A DNA stretch of 38,737 nt from an uncultured Gimesia sp. (GCF_937910335.1 NZ_CALEMX010000074.1:1-38737), one strand, 5' to 3'; numbered from the stretch's first letter, positions 1-9,324 are shown. The notes: generated by a model not told the origin, from the letters alone. Translations and numbers: made by a program.

Positions 1-1833
1 AACGGTTTCGGGATTCGAATTGACCATGATGCTTTCAATTCCCAACTCCTGCAATGCAAAAGAAGCCTGACAGCAGCAGTAATCGAACTCAATTCCCTGA
101 CCAATGCGATTGGGCCCCCCTCCCAAAATCATGATGCGGCGTTTGTTTTCCGGATTGGCGGGCGTTTCATCTTCCTGTTCGTAGGTGGAATAAAAGTAAG
201 GTGTATATGCTTCGAATTCCGCGGCACATGTATCGACCTGTTTGAAAGTGGCCTCTATTCCCAGTCCCTTACGATATTGGCGGACATCCATTTCAGTTGA
301 GTCCAGCCAGAACGCCAGTTGTTTGTCCGAATAGCCAGCCTGCTTCGCTTTTTTCATGGAAGCAAACTCCATGTCTTCTAAGCGAGAGAACTGACGAATT
401 TCGTCTTCAAAATCGACCAGTTGTTTGATGTGATGCAAAAACCAGGGATCAATATCGCTCAATTCATGAATCTGCTCAGTCGTCAAACCGAACTTATAGG
501 CATAGCGTACATAGAAGATGCGATCTTCATTAGGCACGGAGAGCTTGGACTGAATTTTATCTTTGGAGGGTTCCTTAGCTGTTCCCCACAGATCCTTATT
601 ACCGCCGCCCAATCCAAAATGACCAATTTCCAGTCCACGTAGTGCTTTCTGGAGCGATTCCTTAAACGTACGCCCGATGGCCATGGTTTCGCCGACCGAT
701 TTCATCTGTACGGTTAAAACAGGATCAGCATCAGGAAATTTTTCGAATGTCCATCGCGGAATTTTTGTGACGACATAATCGATCGTTGGTTCAAAGCAGG
801 CCAATGTCTGGCGTGTAATATCATTGCGTATTTCGTCGAGATGATATCCCACAGCGAGCTTGGCAGCGATTTTAGCGATGGGAAATCCGGTTGCCTTTGA
901 TGCCAGCGCACTGGAACGGCTCACACGAGGATTCATTTCAATAATCGTCATGCGGCCTGTATCGGGGTTGATCGCAAACTGAACATTGGAGCCGCCTGTT
1001 TCAACGCCGATTTCCCTCATACAGGCGATCGTGGCATCTCGCATCAATTGATATTCTTTATCAGTCAAAGTTTGCGCTGGTGCAACGGTAATGGAGTCGC
1101 CGGTATGAACGCCCATCGGATCGAAGTTTTCGATTGCGCAAATGATGACGACATTATCCGCCTGATCGCGCATGACCTCCATCTCATATTCTTTCCATCC
1201 AAGGATGGATTCTTCCAGCAACACTTCATTGACCGGGGAGAGGGCGAGTCCACTACGAACTTTCTCTTCGAATTCCTCGCGATTGTAGGCAACTCCGCCT
1301 CCGGTTCCGCCGAGCGTATAACTGGCTCGAATAATGATCGGCAGGCCTATGTCCTCAAGAGCTATACGGGCCTCTTCCATATTATGGACAACGGAACTAC
1401 GTGGACAATCTAGCCCGATTTTTGTCATGGCTACTTTGAATTGGTCTCGACTTTCCGCCTTGGCGATAACGTCTTCCTTGGCGCCGATCAGTTCGACTCC
1501 CAATTCATCGAGAATTCCTCGCCGCGCGAGATCCATGGCGGCATTCAAGCCGGTTTGTCCACCCAAGGTTGGCAGCAGGGCATCAGGCTTTTCGATTTCG
1601 ATTACTTTTTTGATATATTGCCAGGTAATCGGCTCAATATATGTTCGATGAGCGGTTTCCGGATCAGTCATGATCGTGGCGGGATTGGAATTCACCAACA
1701 CGACCTCATAGCCATCTTCTCGTAAGGCCTTACAAGCCTGAGTTCCGGAATAGTCAAATTCACAAGCCTGGCCAATGACAATCGGACCGGAACCTATGAT
1801 CAAAATTTTATGAATATCGTCTCTTCTGGGCAC
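1..1833 (-). CDS. carB: Carbamoyl-phosphate synthase large subunit (partial, N-terminal 611 codons)
   Basis: CarB makes carbamoyl phosphate from bicarbonate, ATP and glutamine-derived ammonia, for pyrimidine and arginine synthesis in the cytoplasm. Reading the minus strand from a GTG at 1833 gives a continuous frame to the window edge. It begins [20 protein letters not shown] and continues with [14 protein letters not shown], the ATP-grasp segment [18 protein letters not shown], and [20 protein letters not shown]. Near the edge is the start of the second synthetase half ([19 protein letters not shown]), which mirrors the N-terminal motif as expected of this internally duplicated protein. An in-frame TGA lies four codons upstream of the GTG and no other start codon lies between them, so the start is well fixed. 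AAGG lies upstream as a Shine-Dalgarno. The C-terminal half of the roughly 1,070-residue protein is outside the window. No carA is adjacent. Short frames on both strands inside it are shadows. Confidence 0.97.
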   Translation of the reverse strand, partial: MPRRDDIHKILIIGSGPIVIGQACEFDYSGTQACKALREDGYEVVLVNSNPATIMTDPETAHRTYIEPITWQYIKKVIEIEKPDALLPTLGGQTGLNAAMDLARRGILDELGVELIGAKEDVIAKAESRDQFKVAMTKIGLDCPRSSVVHNMEEARIALEDIGLPIIIRASYTLGGTGGGVAYNREEFEEKVRSGLALSPVNEVLLEESILGWKEYEMEVMRDQADNVVIICAIENFDPMGVHTGDSITVAPAQTLTDKEYQLMRDATIACMREIGVETGGSNVQFAINPDTGRMTIIEMNPRVSRSSALASKATGFPIAKIAAKLAVGYHLDEIRNDITRQTLACFEPTIDYVVTKIPRWTFEKFPDADPVLTVQMKSVGETMAIGRTFKESLQKALRGLEIGHFGLGGGNKDLWGTAKEPSKDKIQSKLSVPNEDRIFYVRYAYKFGLTTEQIHELSDIDPWFLHHIKQLVDFEDEIRQFSRLEDMEFASMKKAKQAGYSDKQLAFWLDSTEMDVRQYRKGLGIEATFKQVDTCAAEFEAYTPYFYSTYEQEDETPANPENKRRIMILGGGPNRIGQGIEFDYCCCQASFALQELGIESIMVNSNPETV

Positions 1834-2404
1834 TTTTTCACTTCACCTTAACAGCAAATGTTCATTAGTTTCTGGCTGCAATACGGATTTTTGCGCAAAT
1901 CTTCTCAACGTTAACAAGCCAACCATAATAATCAAGGAATGCGAGCCAGAAAGTAACAGAACAGATTTGATAACGTAAACAGGCTTCTCTTCCGTACTGG
2001 AAAACGGCATGCAGACCCTTCAGCCTCATTCTAGGCCTTGATTGATTTTCTTGTTGCAAAATGGTCAGAAAATTGCATTAAGACAGGAACAAATTCGAAA
2101 TCAGAAAATGGTTTATTTTAAATCTGGAACCCGAAATGGATGTCTCTTCCGTAAGATCTTCGAAGCATATTTCTCACAGATTGACTGATGAATTGCTAAA
2201 CAACATATATAATTTGAGCCCAAAGTTCCGGCCAGTGAGATAGGAAAGATCTGAGGGAATGTAGCAATTTTAACATCTCGTCCCAAAACATGGTGAGTGT
2301 GTTAAGTTCCTGCCAGCAAACCTTTTTTACACCCTGGTTTATATGGAATCGATTTTTGTTCATCTAAACAAAGCGCGGGTTACTTTACACCTCAAGTACA
2401 GGCA

Positions 2405-2420
2405 TGGCATTCAATTCGCT
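2405..2420 (+). promoter_or_regulatory. Possible sigma54 (-24/-12) promoter upstream of amt-kinase
   Basis: The sequence TGGCATTCAATTCGCT has the invariant GG and GC spaced by 10 nt and matches much of the TGGCACG-N4-TTGCW consensus. Ammonium transporter genes are often sigma54-dependent in proteobacteria, so the location is suggestive. It is a single eyeballed match in an AT-rich gap and no enhancer-binding site was identified. Confidence 0.2.
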
Positions 2421-2520
2421 GCTTTCAATGAACATCAATGCGAATTTGTTAATTTAATGCCACATGTTTACTAAAAAAAACATAAGCTTCGCGTACCTGG
2501 TATTACGAGATTAAAAAGCT

Positions 2521-2558
2521 TTAGATTCTTGGCCTTAGATTCTTGGCCTTAGATTCTT
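2521..2558 (+). repeat. 14-bp direct tandem repeat, 2.7 copies
   Basis: The unit TTAGATTCTTGGCC occurs at 2521-2534 and 2535-2548 with no mismatch. A third, partial copy (TTAGATTCTT) is at 2549-2558. It lies 90 bp before the Amt-kinase start, probably inside its leader. It could be a binding site array or simply slippage-prone sequence. Confidence 0.85.
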
Positions 2559-2647
2559 GATGGATCAATTCAATCTGAGGGAAAAGCAATCTTGAAAGTA
2601 ACAAATCGACAACAGTCGACATTCACGATTTATGAGTAGAAATAACA

Positions 2648-5311
2648 ATGGACCTGCATCAACAAATCGATATTGTTTGGATTCTCATCTGTAGTATTTT
2701 TGTACTATTTATGCAGGCAGGATTTTGCTGTCTGGAATCTGGTTTATCCCGATCAAAAAACAGTATACATGTTGCTATTAAAAATGTGGTCGATGTCAGT
2801 ACCGTCGGCATTCTTTTCTGGATATTTGGTTTCGGACTGATGTTTGGAACAACTACGGGAGGCTTGATTGGAACGTCACATTTTCCCTATATGAATTCGG
2901 GAACCGACAATTTCTTATCGGCTTTTTTCATATTCCAGCTCATGCTCTGTGTGACAGCAGCCACGATTGCATCCGGAGCGTCTGCAGAAAGAATGCGGTT
3001 CACTGCGTATGTGATACTTTCGATTGTACTGGGAGGATTGATTTACCCTGTCTTCGGGCATTGGGTTTGGACCAGTCACTTTGCAGGTAAAGCTCCCGGA
3101 TGGCTAGAGTCTCTAGGCTTCAAAGATTTTAGTGGTTCAACTGTTGTGCACTCATTAGGTGCTTGGGCAGCATTGGCATCCGTTGTGATCATTGGCCCTC
3201 GCATTGGAAGATTCGACAAAAAACAAAGCGCACGCAAATTCAAAGGTCATAACCTGACATTGGCAACAATGGGTGTGTTTATTCTTTGGATTGGTTGGTT
3301 TGGCTTCAACGGTGGTAGCGAATTTGGGTTCACATCGCATGTTCCATCAATCCTGATCAATACATTTCTTGCTTCGGCCTTTGGTGCATCCACCATGTTG
3401 ATCTGGCAATTCTATCAACGTAAGAATATTGAGATTGAAAATATTCTGAATGGCCTTTTGGCAGGGCTTGTCGCCAGTAGCGCCAGTTGCGATGTGATTT
3501 CACACATCTCCGCAGCAATGATCGGCATCGTCGCTGCCATTGTAATGGAATGCGGCACCTGGCTATTAGAGCGATATCAGCTGGACGATACCATAGGCGT
3601 AATCCCAGTGCATGGGTTTGCCGGTGTTTGGGGAACGCTTGCTGTTGCACTTTTTGTACCAGCAGAATTTCTCACTCAGACACGATTTCAACAATTTTCA
3701 ATCCAATTATTAGGCTGTGTCGTTTGTTTCATCTGGTGTTTTTCATTCTGTTGGGTCACATTACGAGTCGCGAGTAAATTCGTTCGTCTCAGAGCGACTC
3801 CCGAGGAAGAGGAAATCGGCCTGAATATGGCTGAACACGGTGCGACAACAGAAATGTATGATCTACTCAGTTCAATGGAACACCATATTCAGGGCGATTC
3901 CAGTCCCATCCAGGATCTTGATGAACATAGTGACGTCGGATTAATTGCTAAACAATATAACCGTGTCTCTGAAATTCGAGACCAGGCGCTCAATGAACTC
4001 AAGGATAGGACTGACAACCTGGAAACAGCTCGTGGAGAACTGGAAGAAAAAGCTTCACGCTTGAAAAAGGCCAACAAGGACGCAGAGACAGCATCGCGTG
4101 CCAAAAGTGAGTTCCTGGCAAATATGAGCCACGAAATACGAACTCCGATGACCGCGGTAATGGGTTACACGGATTTACTGATTGAAGAAAGCTGGTGTCG
4201 ACCGGCCAGTTTGAAATTACTTGATGTTATTAAGAGAAATGGAAATTATTTACTCGACCTCATCAATGATATTCTCGACCTTTCTAAAATTGAATCGGGA
4301 AAACTGACGATCGAAACAATTGACTTTTGCCTGATTGAGAAACTGAATGAAGTTCAATCATTAATGAGCGTTCGCGCAGAAATCCAGGAACTTCAATTCG
4401 ATCTCGCATTCAATGGAAAGATACCTGATCGGGTTAAAAGTGATCCAACTCGACTCAAACAGATACTGATCAATCTAGTAGGTAATGCCATCAAATTCAC
4501 ACCTGATGGCGGAAAAGTGTTATTGGAAACTTCATTTCTCAATTCAGAATCTGACAAGCCAATGATACAGTTCAAAATTCAGGATACTGGGATTGGCATG
4601 ACGTCAGATCAAATAAAGAATTTGTATCAACCTTTTGTTCAAGCAGACTCTTCCACAACGCGTAAATTCGGTGGTACAGGGCTGGGCTTAGCCATCAGTA
4701 AAAGACTCTCCGAAATGCTGGGCGGCGCTCTGGTTTGCGAAAGCGTTCCTGATGAAGGAACGACATTCATTCTGACAATCACTATCGGTGACCTGGAATC
4801 CATCCAGTTTCATGAAGATCCGCTGGCTGCGATGAAAGCAATTTCGGTCAGCAACCAAGAGAAAACTCCTGCCTCAGGGGCCTCCAGGGAAAAACTGAAA
4901 GGCAGCTGTAGTGTACTACTCGCAGAAGATGGTCCCGATAATCAACGATTGATCAGCACATTACTGAAAAAAGAGGGAGCAAAAGTGATGCTGGCGGAAA
5001 ATGGAGAAATTGCTGTCAGACGTGCAATGGATGCGCTGGAGAATGGAAAACCTTTCGATGTTGTTTTGATGGACATGTCGATGCCCGTTTTGGACGGTTA
5101 TGGTGCCACCAGAATGTTGCGAGAATCGGGATATGAATTGCCAATTATTGCATTGACGGCCCATGCCATGAGCGGTGATCGCGAAAAATGCGTTGCAGCA
5201 GGTTGCAATGATTATACAACAAAACCTATTAATCGAGAGAAACTCAGAGAGATCGTGCATACTTATCAGACTGTGACTGTGGAAGAAGCTCTGATTGAAA
5301 CGGAAGTTTAA
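2648..5311 (+). CDS. Ammonium transporter - histidine kinase - receiver fusion (887 aa)
   Basis: Residues 1-375 are an Amt/Rh channel of about 11 membrane segments. It opens with the typical FMQAGFCCLESGL segment and keeps D160, the pore histidines H168 (DFSGSTVVH) and H322 (VHGFAGVWGT), and GWFGFN (216-221). Residues 380-400 (EEEEIGLNMAEHGA) match the usual Amt C-terminal tail. A coiled linker (about 430-485) leads to a HisKA domain with phospho-accepting H495 (MSHEIRTPM). The HATPase domain has its N box around N613, and G boxes DTGIG (646-650) and GGTGLGLA (675-682). A receiver (755-870) follows with acidic E760/D761, acceptor D809, T837 and K859. No HPt domain is present, so phosphate probably passes to a separate HPt or stays in the protein. 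The retained pore residues suggest it binds, and perhaps conducts, ammonium while signalling. Amt-kinase fusions are known, for example Amt5 of Kuenenia; the attached receiver is an extra. Divergent from carB. Confidence 0.93.
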   Translation: MDLHQQIDIVWILICSIFVLFMQAGFCCLESGLSRSKNSIHVAIKNVVDVSTVGILFWIFGFGLMFGTTTGGLIGTSHFPYMNSGTDNFLSAFFIFQLMLCVTAATIASGASAERMRFTAYVILSIVLGGLIYPVFGHWVWTSHFAGKAPGWLESLGFKDFSGSTVVHSLGAWAALASVVIIGPRIGRFDKKQSARKFKGHNLTLATMGVFILWIGWFGFNGGSEFGFTSHVPSILINTFLASAFGASTMLIWQFYQRKNIEIENILNGLLAGLVASSASCDVISHISAAMIGIVAAIVMECGTWLLERYQLDDTIGVIPVHGFAGVWGTLAVALFVPAEFLTQTRFQQFSIQLLGCVVCFIWCFSFCWVTLRVASKFVRLRATPEEEEIGLNMAEHGATTEMYDLLSSMEHHIQGDSSPIQDLDEHSDVGLIAKQYNRVSEIRDQALNELKDRTDNLETARGELEEKASRLKKANKDAETASRAKSEFLANMSHEIRTPMTAVMGYTDLLIEESWCRPASLKLLDVIKRNGNYLLDLINDILDLSKIESGKLTIETIDFCLIEKLNEVQSLMSVRAEIQELQFDLAFNGKIPDRVKSDPTRLKQILINLVGNAIKFTPDGGKVLLETSFLNSESDKPMIQFKIQDTGIGMTSDQIKNLYQPFVQADSSTTRKFGGTGLGLAISKRLSEMLGGALVCESVPDEGTTFILTITIGDLESIQFHEDPLAAMKAISVSNQEKTPASGASREKLKGSCSVLLAEDGPDNQRLISTLLKKEGAKVMLAENGEIAVRRAMDALENGKPFDVVLMDMSMPVLDGYGATRMLRESGYELPIIALTAHAMSGDREKCVAAGCNDYTTKPINREKLREIVHTYQTVTVEEALIETEV

Positions 5312-5325
5312 ACGAGCAACTTTGT

Positions 5326-5784
5326 TTATCTTATGAGATCACGGTTTAGTTTTAAAAATTCATCAGCCCAAAAGTATCCGTCCAACAATCCTTCCGTATT
5401 ATAACCCATTAATTGGTAGGCAATAAAAATCGCTTCGATGGTCGCCAAGCCGATTGCGGGATCATCAAACTGCTTGGAAACGCGCGGGTAAGCGGTTTTC
5501 CAGATTGGCAAGCTACGCACGGGGAGCTCTTCGTATGCAGGTTCCATTTTTTCTGCCAATCGCCAGGTACCATCCAAAACCAGCAGTCCTGAAGCAGCGT
5601 CCGCTTCACTGATCTGTGGACCTTCCATTCCCAATCGGACATATCCAGTCAATTTGTCAGGCTCTTTTCTCGGATACTTCCAGAATAGAAAATCACTTCG
5701 TGCGCGCAACGGCTGTACCGTACATTTACTTTTTCGTTCCTTGGGATGAACAACAATGATTGTAGGAGGTTGCGAAATAGACAC
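5326..5784 (-). CDS. Tsr3/DTW-superfamily (TDD) aminocarboxypropyltransferase-like protein
   Basis: The 152-residue protein resembles Tsr3 (COG2042), the SPOUT-fold enzyme that transfers the aminocarboxypropyl group of SAM to small-subunit rRNA in archaea and eukaryotes. It also resembles the related bacterial DTW tRNA enzymes. Seen in the sequence: an N-terminal HPKERKSKC segment; a central [15 protein letters not shown], the place of the D-x-x-W signature; and [13 protein letters not shown] followed by [16 protein letters not shown]. The end [15 protein letters not shown] closely parallels the Tsr3 C-terminus (W-x-x-x-F-L-x-L-N). Start is GTG at 5784, with no strong Shine-Dalgarno. It converges on the Amt-kinase with 14 bp between stops. 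The superfamily call is solid. The exact substrate, 16S rRNA or tRNA, is inferred and open. Confidence 0.75.
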   Translation of the reverse strand: MSISQPPTIIVVHPKERKSKCTVQPLRARSDFLFWKYPRKEPDKLTGYVRLGMEGPQISEADAASGLLVLDGTWRLAEKMEPAYEELPVRSLPIWKTAYPRVSKQFDDPAIGLATIEAIFIAYQLMGYNTEGLLDGYFWADEFLKLNRDLIR

Positions 5785-5872
5785 GATGAAGACTTTATGG
5801 TGCGATACGAACTCTAATCAATGAAAGACAAGTTTTCTTGAGATATCTCTCTAGCGTTAATAATTTAATGAC

Positions 5873-5896
5873 TCAGGAAGCTTCCTGAATTTTTTT
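5873..5896 (+). terminator. Palindrome plus T-tract, plus-strand terminator-like
   Basis: TCAGGAAGCTTCCTGA (5873-5888) is a perfect palindrome that can fold with a 6-bp stem and 4-nt loop. It is followed by A and seven T residues, so it has intrinsic-terminator shape for plus-strand RNA. The nearest plus-strand gene is the Amt-kinase, which ends about 560 bp earlier, so it would stop read-through antisense to the tsr3-like gene. On the minus strand no T-run follows. Confidence 0.35.
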
Positions 5897-6052
5897 AATG
5901 GCCTGCTCGTGAGTGGCGATCTCCTGCTCAAGATTTTTTACTTCCTGAGGATCGTCCATTTGTTCTTTCGCTCCTGTTAAACGCTGACGCAACTTTAGAA
6001 TTTTTTGACGCGCCACGTCAATTTGTTTTTTCTGTTTCTTGTTCAAACTCAT
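5873..6052 (-). CDS. 59-residue coiled-coil small protein, function unknown
   Basis: The frame starts with ATG at 6052 (MSLNKKQKKQIDVARQKI...) and ends ...EQAIKKIQEAS. It is highly charged and helical, with heptad-like spacing of I/L/V residues and a short break at DDPQ. This is typical of a small two-helix coiled-coil protein. A GAGAGG sits 14 nt upstream of the ATG as a rather distant Shine-Dalgarno. Its stop codon lies inside a perfect 16-bp palindrome. It lies between the tsr3-like gene and the BatA gene, both on the same strand. The Lys/Gln/Glu-rich composition and clean length argue for a real gene. I do not recognise a family. Confidence 0.65.
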   Translation of the reverse strand: MSLNKKQKKQIDVARQKILKLRQRLTGAKEQMDDPQEVKNLEQEIATHEQAIKKIQEAS

Positions 6053-6150
6053 TGCTGTATGGTTTTCCTCTCATTTAAGACACGGATCATGCTCTCCGGT
6101 TGAATATTATACTATATCAGGTTCTCTGATTGTAGACTCACCATGAATCA

Positions 6151-8397
6151 TCATTGGAAAAAGAAGCTCAGACAACTCAGGAACATTACCGCTAGAAACG
6201 AAAGTGCGCCGATGGAAAAACGCCACAGTAATAACTGTTCTACTACAATCAATGCTAAAACGGTAAACAGCAGGATTTCAGAAAAACCGGCATGCGATGT
6301 TCGATCAGCAGACAATTCGTTCGATACACTTGCAGTGCCAGATTGTCTGCGAAAATATTCTGGTGGAATGAGTTGTGGCCCGATATGTTTCAAATCACTT
6401 TCCCGCGGAGAAACATTGACTGCATAAAGTGTTTTCTCTAAAGCAGACTTTTCCCAGTCCAGCTCATAAATTCCGGATTGGAATGTCTGATTGAAAGTAA
6501 TCGTTCTAGAGTCAGTGTTTCTGTCGAGTGCACTTTGTAATGGAAATTCTTTTTGGTCAGGTGCAATCATTTTCGGAGAAAAAGCAATTTGATTCTCAAG
6601 CGTCATGATTTCCAATGGTTGACCAATCTGAGCATCGCGTCGACCCCATTTTCCAGTGGATACATAAAGCACCAGTTCGTTCATCAGAGGAGGAAAACTC
6701 GGCCAGATCGCCCACGTACCCCACTGGCGGTCTAATGACGTTGTGATCAGAACGACCTTGCCGCGTCCCAATGTGCGCTCTACGATCGCAGGGTCATTCG
6801 TGTCATAATTTAAAATCAAACGCGTATGGGGATCGGGAAGAACCTCGGCCTGGAAATATTCATACAAATGTGTCGTTTCCAGACCGGCATCCGGGTTTCC
6901 TTTGAAAATTTCGATGACCGGATGTTGATATTTTAAAGGATCAAATTCAAACAGAGTGGTATGTTTTTGAGCGTCACCTTGACGGTTTAATAATTTTAAA
7001 GGGATTAGTCCGGACTTTGGCTGGAAAAGAGTCTGATTGTAATTATCCACATTGACTTGTGCTCCCAGACTGAGAATCAATCCCCCTCCACTCTTTACAT
7101 AAGATTTTAACAAATCCCGTTCGTTTTCAGTAAACAAAGCCACGTCACAAATTACGACGGCGTCATAAAGGCTTAATTCAGTATTGGAGAGCTCACCTTC
7201 GCTGATCACCTGTGGTTTGATGATCCCTTGCCACGGCTGTTCCTTCAACGAGGGGGACAATGCCAGCTTAAGATAATCGGTCGCCTTTCCCATCGAGTCG
7301 CCGGATTGTCTGCCATTTACCAGTAGGACGTGGATGTCTTTTTTGACAGGCATCACTTTCCAACGACGATTATCCAAAGGCAGCAGATCCTCTGCGAGTC
7401 TGACTTCCAGACGATGGTCTCCAATTCTTGTAAATTGATGTGTGAATTCAGTTTGCGTATCGGCATTAGCGGGGAGATTCACCAGTTTTTGATTGATAAG
7501 TTGACCATCGACCAACAATTGCACATTGACATTCTCCTGACTCAACTCACTGAAATTATGCAGTGTGATTCCCAGTCGAACCGGTTGATTCAATGTGGCA
7601 AAAACAGACTTGCTGGAAAAGTCAATAATAGCCAGATTGGGTTCTTTTGTGAGGCCAACATCTTTTAATATGAGAGTCGACTTTTTTGAAATCGCTTCCA
7701 TTAAAGATCGAATTCTTGTACTACTCTGATCCGTTTGTCGCGATGACCAGCTTCGTGACTGAAAATCACTGATCACAATCACTTCCTTCTGCGCCAGCTC
7801 TTGTGCCTGTCCTAAAAATTCCAGAGCCGTCTGCAGCGACTGCTCCACGTTTCCGAATTCTTCCGTGGGACGCATGCGGGCAATTTCATCTATGACATAG
7901 GTCTGCTGGCGGGAAGGTCGCGAAATTAATGTTTGTGGGGAAGAATTTGATATTTGAATTAACTGAAAGGCATCTCCCGGATTTGACCTCGAAACCTGAG
8001 CGGTTGCCAGTTCTTTTGCTTCTTCGAACAACGATTGAACTTCACCTTTCCAGCGCATACTGAAAGAGGCGTCGATCACGAAAATACGATGCACGGGAGC
8101 GGCTGATTCAACGAAAGCCCCTTGTACAGACCAATAGGGACGCGAAAAAGCAATGGCCAACAACAACAAAATCAGACAGCGAACCAGCAGGACAAGTAAC
8201 TGTTCAAATCTGACACGTCGCGAATATTTTTTTGTGGCAATCAGCAAAAATTTCATTGCCGCCCACTCGGTCTCAATAAACTTTCGCTTATGCAGCAAAT
8301 GGATCAGAACCGGTATGCCAGCAGTCAATAATCCAGCCAATAACCAGGGGCTGGCAAATCCAAATGCAAAGACGGGGGTAATTAATATATCGGTCAT
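6151..8397 (-). CDS. BatA/VWA-domain membrane protein (748 aa)
   Basis: Residues 13-90 form the BatA N-terminal (aerotolerance regulator) region: a first membrane helix, the signature IPVLIHLLHKRKF, and a second helix LLVLLVRCLILLLLAIAFSR. A von Willebrand A domain follows with an intact MIDAS DxSxS (D109-A-S111-F-S113), so it should bind a metal ion and a protein ligand. The large middle part has beta-rich periplasmic-type sequence and a Rossmann/glutamine-amidotransferase-like stretch (around VHVLLVNG and YDAVVICDV), common in planctomycete BatA proteins. A C-terminal membrane helix (about 708-730) closes it. It is the last gene of a moxR-DUF58-batA operon, 21 bp after DUF58. In this family MoxR ATPases act as chaperones on VWA proteins. 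The actual client or role here is unknown. ATG at 8397 has no clear Shine-Dalgarno; translation may be coupled to the upstream gene. Confidence 0.85.
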   Translation of the reverse strand: MTDILITPVFAFGFASPWLLAGLLTAGIPVLIHLLHKRKFIETEWAAMKFLLIATKKYSRRVRFEQLLVLLVRCLILLLLAIAFSRPYWSVQGAFVESAAPVHRIFVIDASFSMRWKGEVQSLFEEAKELATAQVSRSNPGDAFQLIQISNSSPQTLISRPSRQQTYVIDEIARMRPTEEFGNVEQSLQTALEFLGQAQELAQKEVIVISDFQSRSWSSRQTDQSSTRIRSLMEAISKKSTLILKDVGLTKEPNLAIIDFSSKSVFATLNQPVRLGITLHNFSELSQENVNVQLLVDGQLINQKLVNLPANADTQTEFTHQFTRIGDHRLEVRLAEDLLPLDNRRWKVMPVKKDIHVLLVNGRQSGDSMGKATDYLKLALSPSLKEQPWQGIIKPQVISEGELSNTELSLYDAVVICDVALFTENERDLLKSYVKSGGGLILSLGAQVNVDNYNQTLFQPKSGLIPLKLLNRQGDAQKHTTLFEFDPLKYQHPVIEIFKGNPDAGLETTHLYEYFQAEVLPDPHTRLILNYDTNDPAIVERTLGRGKVVLITTSLDRQWGTWAIWPSFPPLMNELVLYVSTGKWGRRDAQIGQPLEIMTLENQIAFSPKMIAPDQKEFPLQSALDRNTDSRTITFNQTFQSGIYELDWEKSALEKTLYAVNVSPRESDLKHIGPQLIPPEYFRRQSGTASVSNELSADRTSHAGFSEILLFTVLALIVVEQLLLWRFSIGALSFLAVMFLSCLSFFFQ

Positions 8398-8418
8398 ATG
8401 CTTGAAGTTCAGAAAATT

Positions 8419-9324
8419 CTAAGATCTAATTCGAGTCTGTCGTTGTGACAAAAAGGCAGATAAAGCAATATCCAGTGATTGATCGGTGCGGATCAGGGCA
8501 TAATCCATTTTTAAGTCTCGACTCCCACGCTGTACGTTTTTTAAAAACTTCTCAAATTCGGCCTGATACGCTTTCTTCAGCGAGCGGGGTTCCGCCATCT
8601 GTTCGGGCTGGTTTTCCAGACCGCGGAACAGGACCGGCTCTTGAAATGGAAAATCCTGCTCTGCGGGATCAATGACCTGTAATAGACTGACATCATGTTT
8701 TCGATGCCGAAAATGTTTTAATCCCAGCATGACGGAATCGAGATCATCAAACAGATCGCTGATAATAATTATTAAACTGCGGCGAGAAATTCTTTCAGCC
8801 AATTCATGAAAAACCTTACCTAAGCCTGACTCTCCTGCAGGCTCTGTATGTTCCAGAGTGTAATGAATCTGTTTTAAATGAGTAGGCTGACTTGCAGGTC
8901 TGAGAAAATCGACTATTTGATTATTGATGGTACACAGCCCGGCTGCATCTTGCTGTTTGATGACCACATATGCCAGAGCGGCTGCCACCAACCGACCATA
9001 ATCCCACTTCGAAAGGGCGGCATTTTCTGAACGGTATCGCATGGACTCGCTGCAGTCGAGCAAGAGATAACAGGTGAAATTCGTCTCGGCTTCATACTGT
9101 TTCAGATAATAGCGATCTGACTTGGCATAAACCTTCCAGTCAACATAACGTAAATCATCACCAGAGGCATATTCTCGATGTTGTGCAAACTCTGCAGAAA
9201 AGCCGTGAAAGGGACTCTTGTGGGAGCCCGAGACATAGCCTTCCACAATCTGCCTCGCTGCAAGATCCAGATTCTGAACTTTAGCGAGCGTCTGTGGATC
9301 TAAATACTTGCGGTAATCGTTCAT
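8419..9324 (-). CDS. DUF58 family protein
   Basis: A cytosolic protein of 301 residues. It carries the hallmark DUF58 block FAQHREYASGDDLRYVDWKV, followed by a VWA-like fold with LLLDCSESM (DxSxS-like) and SLIIIISDLFDD. DUF58 proteins are almost always encoded next to MoxR ATPases, as here, and are thought to work with them in assembling or activating protein complexes. GTG at 9327 and ATG at 9324 are adjacent. The ATG is chosen because AGGA lies at the better distance. The start overlaps the end of the moxR frame by 44 bp, which indicates tight translational coupling. Confidence 0.9.
   Translation of the reverse strand: MNDYRKYLDPQTLAKVQNLDLAARQIVEGYVSGSHKSPFHGFSAEFAQHREYASGDDLRYVDWKVYAKSDRYYLKQYEAETNFTCYLLLDCSESMRYRSENAALSKWDYGRLVAAALAYVVIKQQDAAGLCTINNQIVDFLRPASQPTHLKQIHYTLEHTEPAGESGLGKVFHELAERISRRSLIIIISDLFDDLDSVMLGLKHFRHRKHDVSLLQVIDPAEQDFPFQEPVLFRGLENQPEQMAEPRSLKKAYQAEFEKFLKNVQRGSRDLKMDYALIRTDQSLDIALSAFLSQRQTRIRS

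Larger units (their letters stand above)
1834..2647. other. 814-bp divergent intergenic region between carB and the Amt-kinase
   Basis: I find no convincing gene here; the frames present are short and have no protein-like sequence. On the plus strand a sigma70-like pair is TTGACT at 2181-2186 with TATATA at 2206-2211 (spacer 19) or TATAAT at 2208-2213 (spacer 21). A GG-N10-GC sigma54-like site lies at 2405-2420, and a 14-bp tandem repeat at 2521-2558. Transcripts from these sites would have leaders of about 200-430 nt before the ATG at 2648. No tRNA or known riboswitch was recognised. Confidence 0.5.

Noticed and set aside
421-1725. Several open frames of 60-120 codons on both strands
   Set aside because: All lie inside the intact carB reading frame on the minus strand; they are shadows.
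1865-2059. 64-codon minus-strand frame upstream of carB
   Set aside because: No family resemblance, no ribosome binding site seen, and it occupies the likely carB promoter region.
2521-2558. Short tandem repeat as a possible CRISPR array
   Set aside because: Units of 14 bp are directly adjacent with no spacers, and no cas genes are present.
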